This document shows, in pieces, positions 43,601 to 51,627 of a DNA stretch of 64,000 nt. Position 1 is the first letter of the stretch. Each line of letters begins with the position of its first letter. The notes beneath the pieces were generated by a model that was not told the origin of the DNA, searched no databases, and saw nothing but the letters and a program-made list of their open reading frames with translations. The position numbers were made by a program, and so were the translations under genes. The stretch is from Neobacillus mesonae (lineage in GTDB: Bacteria > Bacillota > Bacilli > Bacillales > Cytobacillaceae): NCBI RefSeq assembly GCF_001636315.1, contig NZ_KV440949.1:4730084-4794083 (forward strand), given 5' to 3'.

Positions 43601-44941
43601 ATGACTGTTTCATTCAATTATTCTAATGCTTTATCGTTCATGAAAAAAACTGAACTTGACAATGTAAGTGAATTTGTCACTGTCGCTCATAACAGATTGC
43701 ATGAGAAACGAGGTCCAGGTTCTGATTTTCTCGGCTGGCTTGATTTGCCCATTCACTATAATAAAGACGAATTTAGGCGTATTAAAGAAGCCGCAAAAAG
43801 AATCCAAGACCAGTCAGACGCCCTAATTGTCATTGGTACCGGCGGCTCATATTTAGGGGCTAAAGCAGCAATTGAGGCGTTATCCCATAGCTTTTATAAC
43901 CAAATGCGAAATACCACAAATGTATATTTTGCCGGCCATAATCTCAGCCCAGCCTATATTACTCATTTGTTAGAGCTATTAGAGGGGAAAGATATTTCTG
44001 TAAACGTTATCTCTAAATCCGGAACGACAATGGAACCAGCTATCGCGTTCCGGATTTTTCGCAAATTTCTTGAAGAGAAATACGGTAAAGAGGAAGCAAG
44101 AAAGCGAATATATGCAACGACCGATCAGGAAAAAGGTGCACTAAAACAGCTTGCCGATGAAGAAGGCTATGAGATGTTTGTGATTCCAGATAACATTGGC
44201 GGGAGATATTCGGTACTGACAGCTGTCGGACTGCTGCCAATCGCATCGGCCGGACTGAATATTGATGAAATGATGGCAGGGGCCGAAGAAGCTTACTATC
44301 AATACAATAATTCAGATTTATTAAAGAATGAATGTTACCAGTATGCTGCTGTGCGCAACTCTCTTCATCAAAAAGGAAGAGAGGTTGAGTTACTCGTTAA
44401 TTATGAACCTTCATTACAGTATGTTTCTGAATGGTGGAAACAGTTGTTTGGAGAAAGTGAAGGAAAAGACCAAAAAGGACTATTTCCGGCATCGGTTAAT
44501 TTTCCGACGGATTTACACTCCATGGGCCAGTATGTGCAGGAAGGCCGCCGCCATTTAATCGAAACGGTGATTCAAGTAAAGAAGCCGGCTGTTGATTTCA
44601 CAATTCAAGCGGACCCGGAAAATATAGACGGATTGAACTTCCTAGCCGACAAGACAATGGATGAAGTGAACAAAAAAGCTTTTCAAGGGACGGTGCTGGC
44701 CCACGTAGAAGGCGGCATTCCGAACTTACTTATTGAAATGGAAAAATTGGATGAATTTAATTTCGGGGAATTGGTTTACTTCTTCGAGAAGGCTTGTGCT
44801 GTAAGCGGGTACTTACTTGGAGTCAATCCGTTTGATCAGCCAGGGGTGGAAACATACAAGAAAAATATGTTTGCCTTGTTAGGAAAGCCAGATTATGAAA
44901 AACAAATGCCGGAATTAGACGGCTTTTCCATCGTTAGGTAA
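43601..44941 (+). CDS. pgi: Glucose-6-phosphate isomerase
   Basis: The 446-residue protein has the phosphoglucose isomerase signatures: IVIGTGGSYLGAKAAIEAL, VISKSGTTMEPAIAFRIFR, DNIGGRYSVLTAVGLLP and the catalytic Glu in FGESEGKDQKGLFP. It interconverts fructose 6-phosphate and glucose 6-phosphate. In the RuMP context it feeds HxlB product to Zwf. GAAAGGAGAG lies before the ATG; the gene is 39 bp after zwf. Confidence 0.96.
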   Translation: MTVSFNYSNALSFMKKTELDNVSEFVTVAHNRLHEKRGPGSDFLGWLDLPIHYNKDEFRRIKEAAKRIQDQSDALIVIGTGGSYLGAKAAIEALSHSFYNQMRNTTNVYFAGHNLSPAYITHLLELLEGKDISVNVISKSGTTMEPAIAFRIFRKFLEEKYGKEEARKRIYATTDQEKGALKQLADEEGYEMFVIPDNIGGRYSVLTAVGLLPIASAGLNIDEMMAGAEEAYYQYNNSDLLKNECYQYAAVRNSLHQKGREVELLVNYEPSLQYVSEWWKQLFGESEGKDQKGLFPASVNFPTDLHSMGQYVQEGRRHLIETVIQVKKPAVDFTIQADPENIDGLNFLADKTMDEVNKKAFQGTVLAHVEGGIPNLLIEMEKLDEFNFGELVYFFEKACAVSGYLLGVNPFDQPGVETYKKNMFALLGKPDYEKQMPELDGFSIVR

Positions 44942-44960
44942 TTAAAAGGGGCGGTTCTTT

Positions 44961-46379
44961 ATGACACAACAACAAGTTGGCGTAATCGGTTTAGCAGTGA
45001 TGGGCAAAAACCTTGCATTAAATATTGAAAGCCGCGGCTATTCTGTTGCTGTTTATAATCGATCTTTTGAGAAAACTGAAGAGTTTTTACAAACAGAAGC
45101 GGCAGGCAAGGATTTTATTGGTGCATGTGCCATTGAGGAGTTTGTGAATTCACTTGAAAAGCCGCGAAAAATTCTGTTAATGGTGAAAGCGGGGGCACCG
45201 ACCGATGCTATTATTCATTCGTTAAAACCTTTCCTCGAAAAAGGCGACATTTTGATTGATGGAGGAAACACCTTTTTTGAAGATACCATCAGACGAAGTA
45301 AGGAATTAGAAGCATTGGGCATTCATTTTATAGGGACTGGTGTATCAGGTGGGGAGGAAGGAGCTTTAAATGGGCCTTCTATTATGCCGGGCGGGCAAAA
45401 AGAAGCATTTAAACTGGTCCAGCCAATTTTAGAAGCTATTTCTGCAAAAGTGGAAGGAGATCCTTGCTGCACATATATTGGTCCTAATGGAGCCGGGCAT
45501 TATGTAAAAATGGTTCATAATGGGATCGAATATGGAGACATGCAGTTAATTTCAGAGGCCTATTTTATCATGAAGCATTTGCTGGGCATGGAGGCGCATG
45601 AACTGCATGAGGTGTTTGCTGAATGGAATAAAGGCGAGTTGAATAGTTATTTAATTGAGATTACCGCAGATATTTTTACGAAAATAGATGAGGAAACAGG
45701 GCAGCCGCTAGTAGAGGTAATCTTAGATAAGGCAGGACAAAAGGGAACGGGTAAATGGACGAGTCAAAGTGCTCTAGATTTAGGGGTTCCGCTGCCTATT
45801 ATTACTGAATCAGTATTTGCCCGTTTTATTTCTGCTATGAAAGAGGAGCGGGTACAGGCAAGCAAAATCTTGCACGGACCAGCAGCCAAAGCATTTTCCG
45901 GAAATAAAACAGCTGTGATTGAAGCCATTCGCAAAGCGTTATATATGAGTAAAATTTGCTCTTATGCACAAGGTTTTGCGCAAATGCGTGCCGCGTCTGA
46001 AGAATATAATTGGAATCTTAATTATGGAAATATTGCAATGATTTTTAGAGGAGGCTGTATTATCCGCGCTCAATTTCTGCAAAAAATTAAAGATGCGTAT
46101 GACCGGAATCCCGACTTACCAAATCTATTAATAGATGAATATTTTAAGGGAATTGTAGAAAATTATCAATCCGCCTTGCGTGAGGTACTTTTGCTTGCGA
46201 TTGAACAGGGGATTCCAGTGCCATCCTTCGCTAGCGCTTTAGCTTATTATGACAGTTATCGCACGGAAAAGCTTCCTGCTAATCTTCTGCAAGCACAGCG
46301 TGATTATTTTGGTGCACACACATATGAACGGTTAGATCGAAAAGGCGCCTTCCATTCGGAATGGGTATCAAAAGATTAA
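44961..46379 (+). CDS. gnd: 6-phosphogluconate dehydrogenase, decarboxylating
   Basis: The 472-residue protein has GVIGLAVMGKNLALNIESRGYSVAVYNRS (NADP-binding, full-length form), LIDGGNTFFEDTIRRSKEL, GTGVSGGEEGALNGPSIMPGG and the catalytic HYVKMVHNGIEYGDMQLI. It oxidatively decarboxylates 6-phosphogluconate to ribulose 5-phosphate, the formaldehyde acceptor of HxlA, so the cycle closes. It lies 19 bp after pgi. Confidence 0.96.
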   Translation: MTQQQVGVIGLAVMGKNLALNIESRGYSVAVYNRSFEKTEEFLQTEAAGKDFIGACAIEEFVNSLEKPRKILLMVKAGAPTDAIIHSLKPFLEKGDILIDGGNTFFEDTIRRSKELEALGIHFIGTGVSGGEEGALNGPSIMPGGQKEAFKLVQPILEAISAKVEGDPCCTYIGPNGAGHYVKMVHNGIEYGDMQLISEAYFIMKHLLGMEAHELHEVFAEWNKGELNSYLIEITADIFTKIDEETGQPLVEVILDKAGQKGTGKWTSQSALDLGVPLPIITESVFARFISAMKEERVQASKILHGPAAKAFSGNKTAVIEAIRKALYMSKICSYAQGFAQMRAASEEYNWNLNYGNIAMIFRGGCIIRAQFLQKIKDAYDRNPDLPNLLIDEYFKGIVENYQSALREVLLLAIEQGIPVPSFASALAYYDSYRTEKLPANLLQAQRDYFGAHTYERLDRKGAFHSEWVSKD

Positions 46380-46410
46380 CATTAATCACAATAAATGTAT
46401 GAATTTTTAT

Positions 46411-46480
46411 TATATTGTGAATATTATTTACCTTGCCAGTGAAACCCCTTAGATTTTTTGAAAGGATGCTGTATAAATAA
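46411..46480 (+). promoter_or_regulatory. Duplicated promoter element, copy 1
   Basis: A 70-bp block matches 47406-47475 at 59 of 70 positions. Shared parts are TGTGAATATT, TTTACCTTG, AAACCCCTTAG and TGTATAAATAA. The last resembles an extended -10; no good -35 is present, which suggests an activator. It precedes the peptide-ferredoxin unit. Confidence 0.7.
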
Positions 46481-46528
46481 TTTAAGGAGTGGTCAATCAT
46501 ACCACGCTAAAGCTGGGAGGAATGTAAA

Positions 46529-46681
46529 ATGGTTTTGTGTAGAGATTCAAATAAAGAGAGCTGTCCGGCTTGCCGGATGTGTAGTTTCGCTTCTGTAGGA
46601 AATTCAATATCATTTTATGAGAAGAACACACTAGTTGAAAATGAGAAAAAAGAACCTATTGGAGGTAATGGCAATGGCTAA
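46529..46681 (+). CDS. 50-residue CxxCxxC protein, ferredoxin-like N-terminus
   Basis: A short open frame with GGGAGG eight bases before its ATG encodes a protein with Cys4, Cys12, Cys15 and Cys18. Its KESCPACRMC segment aligns position for position with KETCIACGAC of the ferredoxin encoded next (Cys at 12, 15 and 18 in both), but the C-terminal Cys-Pro half is missing. It overlaps the ferredoxin gene by eight bases, so translation is coupled. It could be a truncated ferredoxin paralogue, an Fe-S or metal-binding partner, or a modified peptide precursor. Confidence 0.65.
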   Translation: MVLCRDSNKESCPACRMCSFASVGNSISFYEKNTLVENEKKEPIGGNGNG

Positions 46682-46922
46682 ATACACGATTGTGGATAAG
46701 GAGACTTGTATTGCCTGTGGAGCATGCGGAATTACTGCCCCGGAGGTCTTTGATTATGATGAAAACGGACTGTCTTTTGTGACGCTTGATAATAATCAAG
46801 GAACGGTTGAAATACCGGATGACCTTTATTATGAGGTTGAAGATGCTAGCTACGGGTGTCCAACAGATTCTATCAAAATAGCAGATGAACCGTTCAATCG
46901 GACTCCAGTAAAAGCAGGTTAA
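46674..46922 (+). CDS. 4Fe-4S ferredoxin
   Basis: The 82-residue protein is a Bacillus-type monocluster ferredoxin. Cysteines 12, 15 and 18 lie in ETCIACGACG, and Cys62 lies in YGCPTDSI. It carries single electrons. TTGGAGGTAA precedes the ATG, inside the end of the preceding small gene. In this cluster it is the obvious electron donor for the probable diiron oxidase at 51628-52299. Confidence 0.92.
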   Translation: MAKYTIVDKETCIACGACGITAPEVFDYDENGLSFVTLDNNQGTVEIPDDLYYEVEDASYGCPTDSIKIADEPFNRTPVKAG

Positions 46923-46984
46923 TTCTTGGAGAATAAGTATATAAATGAGTAAGAAAAGAATCTATTAATTGGAGGAAACCTTTA

Positions 46985-47125
46985 GTGTGGGTAATCACTG
47001 TTCATTCCAAGAATAACGTGAAAATGTTCGAATTTGATACCGAGAAAGAAGCTAGAAACGCATTTTGCGAAATTCCGGGTTATAAAATACTTACCCAAGT
47101 TATTTATTTTAATGATTATAATTAG
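46985..47125 (+). CDS. 46-residue hypothetical protein
   Basis: GGAGGAAACC lies nine bases before a GTG start. The product (WVITVHSKNNVKMFEFDTE, then GYKILTQVIYFNDYN) has a beta-beta-alpha-beta look and one cysteine. It is the third gene of the unit begun by the CxxCxxC protein and ends before a terminator. I do not recognise a named family. Confidence 0.6.
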   Translation: MWVITVHSKNNVKMFEFDTEKEARNAFCEIPGYKILTQVIYFNDYN

Positions 47126-47212
47126 CTAAGGTTTTAACATTACATTCCGGCATTCAGTTAAGCAGATTCTTTTTTCTAGAAAAATACTAATAGAACCTTG
47201 ATCTTTTATTAG

Positions 47213-47266
47213 AGACAGTCCTAAAAAGTCAGTCGATAACTGGTTTTTATGACTGTCTTTTTATTT
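47213..47266 (+). terminator. Terminator of the peptide-ferredoxin unit
   Basis: AGACAGTC / GACTGTCT outer stem extended by AAAAA / TTTTT pairing, followed by a T-rich run. Confidence 0.8.
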
Positions 47267-47405
47267 TGGATCGACACCTTTTGTTCTTGTAGTAAAAGCA
47301 AAAAGCATTTCTTTATTCCGAATACCAATTATTAGCAGCTTTTTAAAAAAAACATAGTGTTGTATAAAAAATTGATAAATTAATTTGAATATACTAATTT
47401 TTTGA

Positions 47406-47475
47406 TATAATGTGAATATTTTTTACCTTGATAGGAAAACCCCTTAGTTTTTTTAAAAGAATCGTGTATAAATAA
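47406..47475 (+). promoter_or_regulatory. Duplicated promoter element, copy 2
   Basis: Partner of 46411-46480, with 59 of 70 bases identical. It precedes the aminotransferase gene by about 105 bp. Confidence 0.7.
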
Positions 47476-47503
47476 ATCTAAAGGTTTACCAAAACAGTAT
47501 AAC

Positions 47504-47519
47504 CTACAAAAAGTTGTAC
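47504..47519. promoter_or_regulatory. HxlR-motif candidate before the aminotransferase
   Basis: CTACAAAAAGTTGTAC resembles GTAACAAAAAGTATAC in the hxlA-zwf palindrome. Confidence 0.35.
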
Positions 47520-47580
47520 AACACCCCTCAAAAACGGTATAAACCGTTGCTATTTTCAAGGGGAAAAAGGAGGATGTAAA

Positions 47581-48693
47581 ATGTCAGAACATTTATGGCG
47601 GAGCAGTGTTAAGGATTTAGAACCTTTCATCCCTGGTCAAGCGGCTAAGGATGCTAAAAAACAAGAAAAAGTATCTGAAGTTATTCGTCTTGCCACTAAT
47701 GAAAATCAATTAGGTCCGTCACCAAAAGCGGTAGAGGCGATGATTAATGCAATTCAACAAGCGCACTTTTATCCCGACCTGACCTGCTTGGAGCTTCGTT
47801 CTAAGCTTGGAGAATTACACGGAATCGATCCAGAAAATTATGTCGTGGCAAATGGAGCAGATAACATTATTAATCTAGTAATTGCTTCATACATCAACCC
47901 GGGAGATGAAGTAGTCTATTGTACACCGACATTTTCTGAATATCACAAGAACACATTGCTAATGGGCGGAGTACCTGTAGAGGTACCAACGACAAAAAGT
48001 CATAAGTTTAATCTTGAAGCCATGCTTGGAGCGATAACGGAAAAGACAAAGATTGTCATTGTATGCAACCCAAACAATCCAACAGGTACCATTGTAGATG
48101 AAGAAGAACTGAGAGCGTTTTTCAAGAGATTGCCAAAACATGTTGTTGCTGTACTAGATGAAGCTTACGGGGAATTTATTAATCTAGAAAAATACTCAAC
48201 CGGAGTAGAGTATATCAAAGAAGGATTTCCTGTCATTACGATTCGGACTTTTTCAAAACTATATGGGTTAGCTGGCATGCGTGTAGGATATGCGATGGCG
48301 AGCCAAGAACTGATCCAGCCTCTGCAAAGAGTACGCGAGCCATTTGCCTGTAACCGGGTGGCTCATGCAGGAGCTTTAGGAGCTTTAGAAGATATAGACC
48401 ATAAAAATAAAACGCTTTTAGAAAATAAACGTGAAATGGAAAAGCTCGTCAAAGAATTCCGCTCTTTTGGGTACGATGTGGAAGCGTCCCATACGAATTT
48501 TCTATTTGTCGACATGAAACGAAAGACTGCAAGGATAGCAGAAGCGTTAGCTTCCCAAGGTATCATCATCCGACCAGCTGCAGCTTGGGGCTATCCAACA
48601 TATGCTCGCATCAGCATTGGAACAGCAGAACAAAACAATAAGCTTGTGAAAGCGCTGCAAGAAATAAACGCAAAATCTCTGCACCACATATAA
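47581..48693 (+). CDS. HisC-like PLP aminotransferase
   Basis: The 370-residue class I/II aminotransferase resembles histidinol-phosphate aminotransferases: RLATNENQLGPSPKAVEAM, ANGADNIINLVI, VCNPNNPTGTIVDEEEL, LDEAYGEFI, and the PLP lysine in TIRTFSKLYGLAGMRVGY. No other histidine biosynthesis gene is nearby, so it more likely acts on histidine or an aromatic amino acid or keto acid in a dedicated pathway. AAGGAGG precedes the ATG. The D-2-hydroxyacid dehydrogenase gene follows 16 bp later. Confidence 0.88.
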   Translation: MSEHLWRSSVKDLEPFIPGQAAKDAKKQEKVSEVIRLATNENQLGPSPKAVEAMINAIQQAHFYPDLTCLELRSKLGELHGIDPENYVVANGADNIINLVIASYINPGDEVVYCTPTFSEYHKNTLLMGGVPVEVPTTKSHKFNLEAMLGAITEKTKIVIVCNPNNPTGTIVDEEELRAFFKRLPKHVVAVLDEAYGEFINLEKYSTGVEYIKEGFPVITIRTFSKLYGLAGMRVGYAMASQELIQPLQRVREPFACNRVAHAGALGALEDIDHKNKTLLENKREMEKLVKEFRSFGYDVEASHTNFLFVDMKRKTARIAEALASQGIIIRPAAAWGYPTYARISIGTAEQNNKLVKALQEINAKSLHHI

Positions 48694-48709
48694 AAGGAGG
48701 CAAATAACA

Positions 48710-49705
48710 TTGAAAAATGGAAAGAGATTAGTCTGGATTCTTGATGATGAATGGACTGACCACAGCATAGAAAAAGCTTTGTATGAAAAAAATGGTTTTG
48801 ATGTCAAAGTTACACGTTCTGAGAATTTTGTAGAAGATTTTCCTAATTATGCGCCTTACGCTGAAGCGGTTGTGGCCCAGGTAGGATTTCAATGTACGGC
48901 GGAAATCATCGATAAGTTAGATTCATGCAAAATTATTTCTGCATCAGCAGTGGGATTTAATCACATTGATGTAGAAGCGGCGACAAAGAAAGGCATTCTT
49001 GTGTCCCATGTGCCAGAATACTGCTCAGAGGAGGTCTCTGATCATGCAGTTACACATATACTGACGCTTTCACGCCGTTTTCCAGCTTATAACGAGCAGG
49101 TCAAACGGGGCGAATGGGATCCAATGGATACGCTTCCGATTAAGCGCTTTAGCAATAACACAGTAGGTCTGCTCGGATTTGGCCGAATCGCCCGCAAGGC
49201 TGCCCAGAAGCTAAAGGGTTTCGGGGTTCGATTAATCGCCCACGATCCTTATGTGTCCAAAGAGGTTTTTGATAAATATTCGGTTGAAGGGGTGTCATTC
49301 TATGATCTATTGAACCAATCTACCTTTTTGACTCTGCATGTGCCGCTTAATCCTGATACAAAAAATATTATCGGCTATGAGCAGTTGAAAATGATGCCTC
49401 AGGGTGCTTTCGTCATCAATACGAGCAGAGGCGGTGTGATTAATGAGGAAGATTTGTATCGGGCAATACAGGAGGGACATATCGGGGGTGCCGGTCTCGA
49501 TGTTCTTCTCAATGAACCACCGCATCTGGACGATCCTCTTCTGAACACGGATAAGGTGTATGTGACGCCTCATTCTGCTTATATCTCGGAAGAGGCGATT
49601 GTGGAACTGAAAACGAAGACAAGCCAGAATGCCATCGATGGTGTGACAGGAAAGCCGATTGCCCACCTTTTGAACCCGAAAGTATTAAAGGCAGTGAAAA
49701 TATAA
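48710..49705 (+). CDS. D-2-hydroxyacid dehydrogenase (CtBP-like)
   Basis: The 331-residue protein has the NAD-binding VGLLGFGRIARKAAQKLKGFG, the substrate-binding and catalytic VINTSRGGVINEEDLYRAI, an Asp/Glu-containing GAGLDVLLNEPP, and the catalytic His in VYVTPHSAYIS. It reduces 2-keto acids to D-2-hydroxy acids or the reverse. The TTG start lies nine bases after AAAGGAGG. Placed after an aminotransferase, it could reduce the keto acid formed by transamination. Confidence 0.9.
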   Translation: MKNGKRLVWILDDEWTDHSIEKALYEKNGFDVKVTRSENFVEDFPNYAPYAEAVVAQVGFQCTAEIIDKLDSCKIISASAVGFNHIDVEAATKKGILVSHVPEYCSEEVSDHAVTHILTLSRRFPAYNEQVKRGEWDPMDTLPIKRFSNNTVGLLGFGRIARKAAQKLKGFGVRLIAHDPYVSKEVFDKYSVEGVSFYDLLNQSTFLTLHVPLNPDTKNIIGYEQLKMMPQGAFVINTSRGGVINEEDLYRAIQEGHIGGAGLDVLLNEPPHLDDPLLNTDKVYVTPHSAYISEEAIVELKTKTSQNAIDGVTGKPIAHLLNPKVLKAVKI

Positions 49706-49803
49706 AGAAGGGTAGTCATTTCAAAAGGTCTTTGCTTCCTTTTGTATGAGACATCATTTCCTCTAAAAGACGATAACGCATAATACCAAAGGAGTGAGTG
49801 TTA

Positions 49804-51339
49804 ATGTTATTAAATAAAGAAAAGGTTCAAGTTGGCAGTTTTCCCTTGACGTTAGAAGATGTTGTTCTTGTTGCCCGTAATAAACATAAAGTGGACATTG
49901 CTGAAGAACAAAAAGAGAAAGTGAACCGCAGCAGAGAATATGTTGAAAAACTGCTTGATGACAAGAAAGTAGTGTATGGATTGACGACCGGGTTTGGAAA
50001 ATTCAGTGATACGTATATTCCAAATGATCAAGCCAAAAATCTTCAAATCAACCTAATACGCAGCCACGCATGCGGAATCGGTGAACCGTTTTCTGAAGAT
50101 GTGGTAAGAGCGATTATCCTGCTAAGGGTAAATGCACTTCTATACGGACACTCCGGTATTCGTTTAAAAGTTGTGGAAACAATGGTCGAAATGCTGAACA
50201 AAGGAGTGACCCCAATGATTCCTGAACAGGGGTCTTTGGGCGCAAGCGGAGATCTCGCTCCACTTTCTCACCTGGCTTTAGTCATTATGGGAGAAGGGGA
50301 AGCCTATTTCAACGGGGAACGAATGGATGGCGGGAAAGCCATGAGGCTGGCTGAAATATCTCCTGTTTCCTTAGAAGCTAAGGAAGGACTAGCGCTAATT
50401 AACGGAACACAAGTTATGACAGCTGTAGGCGCTTTAGCATGTTGGGATGCATTAAACCTTGCAAATTGGGCGGATTATACTTCTGCTTTAACAACGGAGG
50501 TTCTTCGCGGGGTGAGACAAGCATTCGAACCGGAGACCCACAGAATTCGTCCGCATGCCGGCCAACAATTGGTCGCCAAAAATATTACAAAGATTACTAG
50601 AGGCAGTCAGCTGATGACTAATCAAGGTGAAATTAGAGTGCAGGATGCCTATTCTCTACGCTGCGTGCCTCAAGTTCACGGTGCTTCAAGAGATGCGCTC
50701 CAGCATATTCATGATAAATTGATTGTTGAAATGAATTCAGTAACCGATAATCCGCTGATCTTTGTTGATGAGGATAAAGTTATTTCCGGGGGGAATTTCC
50801 ACGGACAACCGATGGCACTTCCGATGGATTATCTTTCTATTGCGGTAGCAGAACTGGCTAATATATCCGAGAGAAGAATTGAAAGACTTGTAAATCCGCA
50901 GTTGAATGACCAGCTTCCTGATTTCCTAACGAAAGAGGGAGGAATGAATTCCGGATTGATGATTGCCCAATATGCGGCGGCAAGCCTTGTGTCAGAAAAT
51001 AAATCCCTGGCGCATCCTGCAAGTGTAGATTCGATTCCAAGTTCGGCTAACCAGGAAGACCATGTAAGCATGGGAACTATTGCAGCACGGAAAGCGGCAA
51101 AAATTGTTCAAAATGCTTATCATGTTATGGCGATTGAATTGTTTAGTGCGGCACGTGCGGCCGAATATAAGGGACCTGAAAAATTAGGCATAGGCACAAA
51201 TTGGGTTTACTCGTTCTGCCGTCAACATGTACCGCATCAAGAAGAGGATCATGTGATGTATAACTATTTTAAGCAGCTAGCAGATGAAATGAAAGATATT
51301 GAAGCAGTAAAAGCATTAAAAGAGCAGCTCGCTGTATAA
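49804..51339 (+). CDS. Histidine ammonia-lyase homologue
   Basis: The 511-residue protein is an MIO-dependent aromatic amino acid lyase: GLTTGFGKFSD (active Tyr region), IRSHACGIGEPF, the MIO-forming triad in GSLGASGDLAPLSHLAL, INGTQVM, RVQDAYSLRCVPQVHG, GGNFHGQP and SSANQEDHVSMG. The Glu in NQEDHV is typical of histidine lyases, as opposed to Gln in phenylalanine lyases. It should deaminate histidine to urocanate, but no hutU, hutI or hutG is nearby. The ATG at 49804 has ideal spacing from GGAG; the GTG at 49798 does not. Confidence 0.85.
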   Translation: MLLNKEKVQVGSFPLTLEDVVLVARNKHKVDIAEEQKEKVNRSREYVEKLLDDKKVVYGLTTGFGKFSDTYIPNDQAKNLQINLIRSHACGIGEPFSEDVVRAIILLRVNALLYGHSGIRLKVVETMVEMLNKGVTPMIPEQGSLGASGDLAPLSHLALVIMGEGEAYFNGERMDGGKAMRLAEISPVSLEAKEGLALINGTQVMTAVGALACWDALNLANWADYTSALTTEVLRGVRQAFEPETHRIRPHAGQQLVAKNITKITRGSQLMTNQGEIRVQDAYSLRCVPQVHGASRDALQHIHDKLIVEMNSVTDNPLIFVDEDKVISGGNFHGQPMALPMDYLSIAVAELANISERRIERLVNPQLNDQLPDFLTKEGGMNSGLMIAQYAAASLVSENKSLAHPASVDSIPSSANQEDHVSMGTIAARKAAKIVQNAYHVMAIELFSAARAAEYKGPEKLGIGTNWVYSFCRQHVPHQEEDHVMYNYFKQLADEMKDIEAVKALKEQLAV

Positions 51340-51409
51340 GAAAAAGGACTCTAAAGAAAAACAATGTCAAAGCAGTAATAGTAGAAAAAATAATAGGACT
51401 ATAAATTAT

Positions 51410-51530
51410 TGTTATTAATCAATTGATAGAGTGGTTTTATAACAAGTAGTTATAGTATAAAAAAATTATGATTATAAATATTTGTCGTTAATCAATCAAA
51501 TTGGTGAATTTATGACAAAAAAGTATACTA
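51410..51530. repeat. Degenerate tandem repeat upstream of the HDO gene
   Basis: Two ~60-bp units, near 51410-51468 and 51474-51531, align over most of their length (ATAAATTATTGTTATTAATC against ATAAATATTTGTCGTTAATC; GTGGTTTTATAACAA against TGGTGAATTTATGACAA; both ending near GTATA). This looks like a doubled regulator site. The 288-bp gap 51340-51627 has no other gene. Confidence 0.5.
51513..51528. promoter_or_regulatory. HxlR-motif candidate before the HDO gene
   Basis: TGACAAAAAAGTATAC is close to GTAACAAAAAGTATAC from the hxlA-zwf palindrome. It sits in the second unit of the tandem repeat. Confidence 0.4.
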
Positions 51531-51627
51531 TATGTAAAATATGAGTACTTAAATATTGGAATTAATGATTATATAATTTTATTGTAAATATTCAAAATAG
51601 TAAATTTTTTAATTGGAGGGTAACAAA

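Larger units (their letters stand above)
47126..47580. other. Intergenic region with terminator and second promoter copy
   Basis: This ~455-bp gap holds the terminator at 47213-47266, the second copy of the 70-bp promoter element, a CTACAAAAAGTTGTAC motif, a small dyad ACGGTATAAACCGT, and a strong AAGGAGG before the aminotransferase. I see no additional gene. Confidence 0.6.

Noticed and set aside
46416..46433. Rex operator in TTGTGAATATTATTTACC
   Set aside because: Only the left half matches the Rex consensus; the right half does not, and copy 2 at 47411 is no better.
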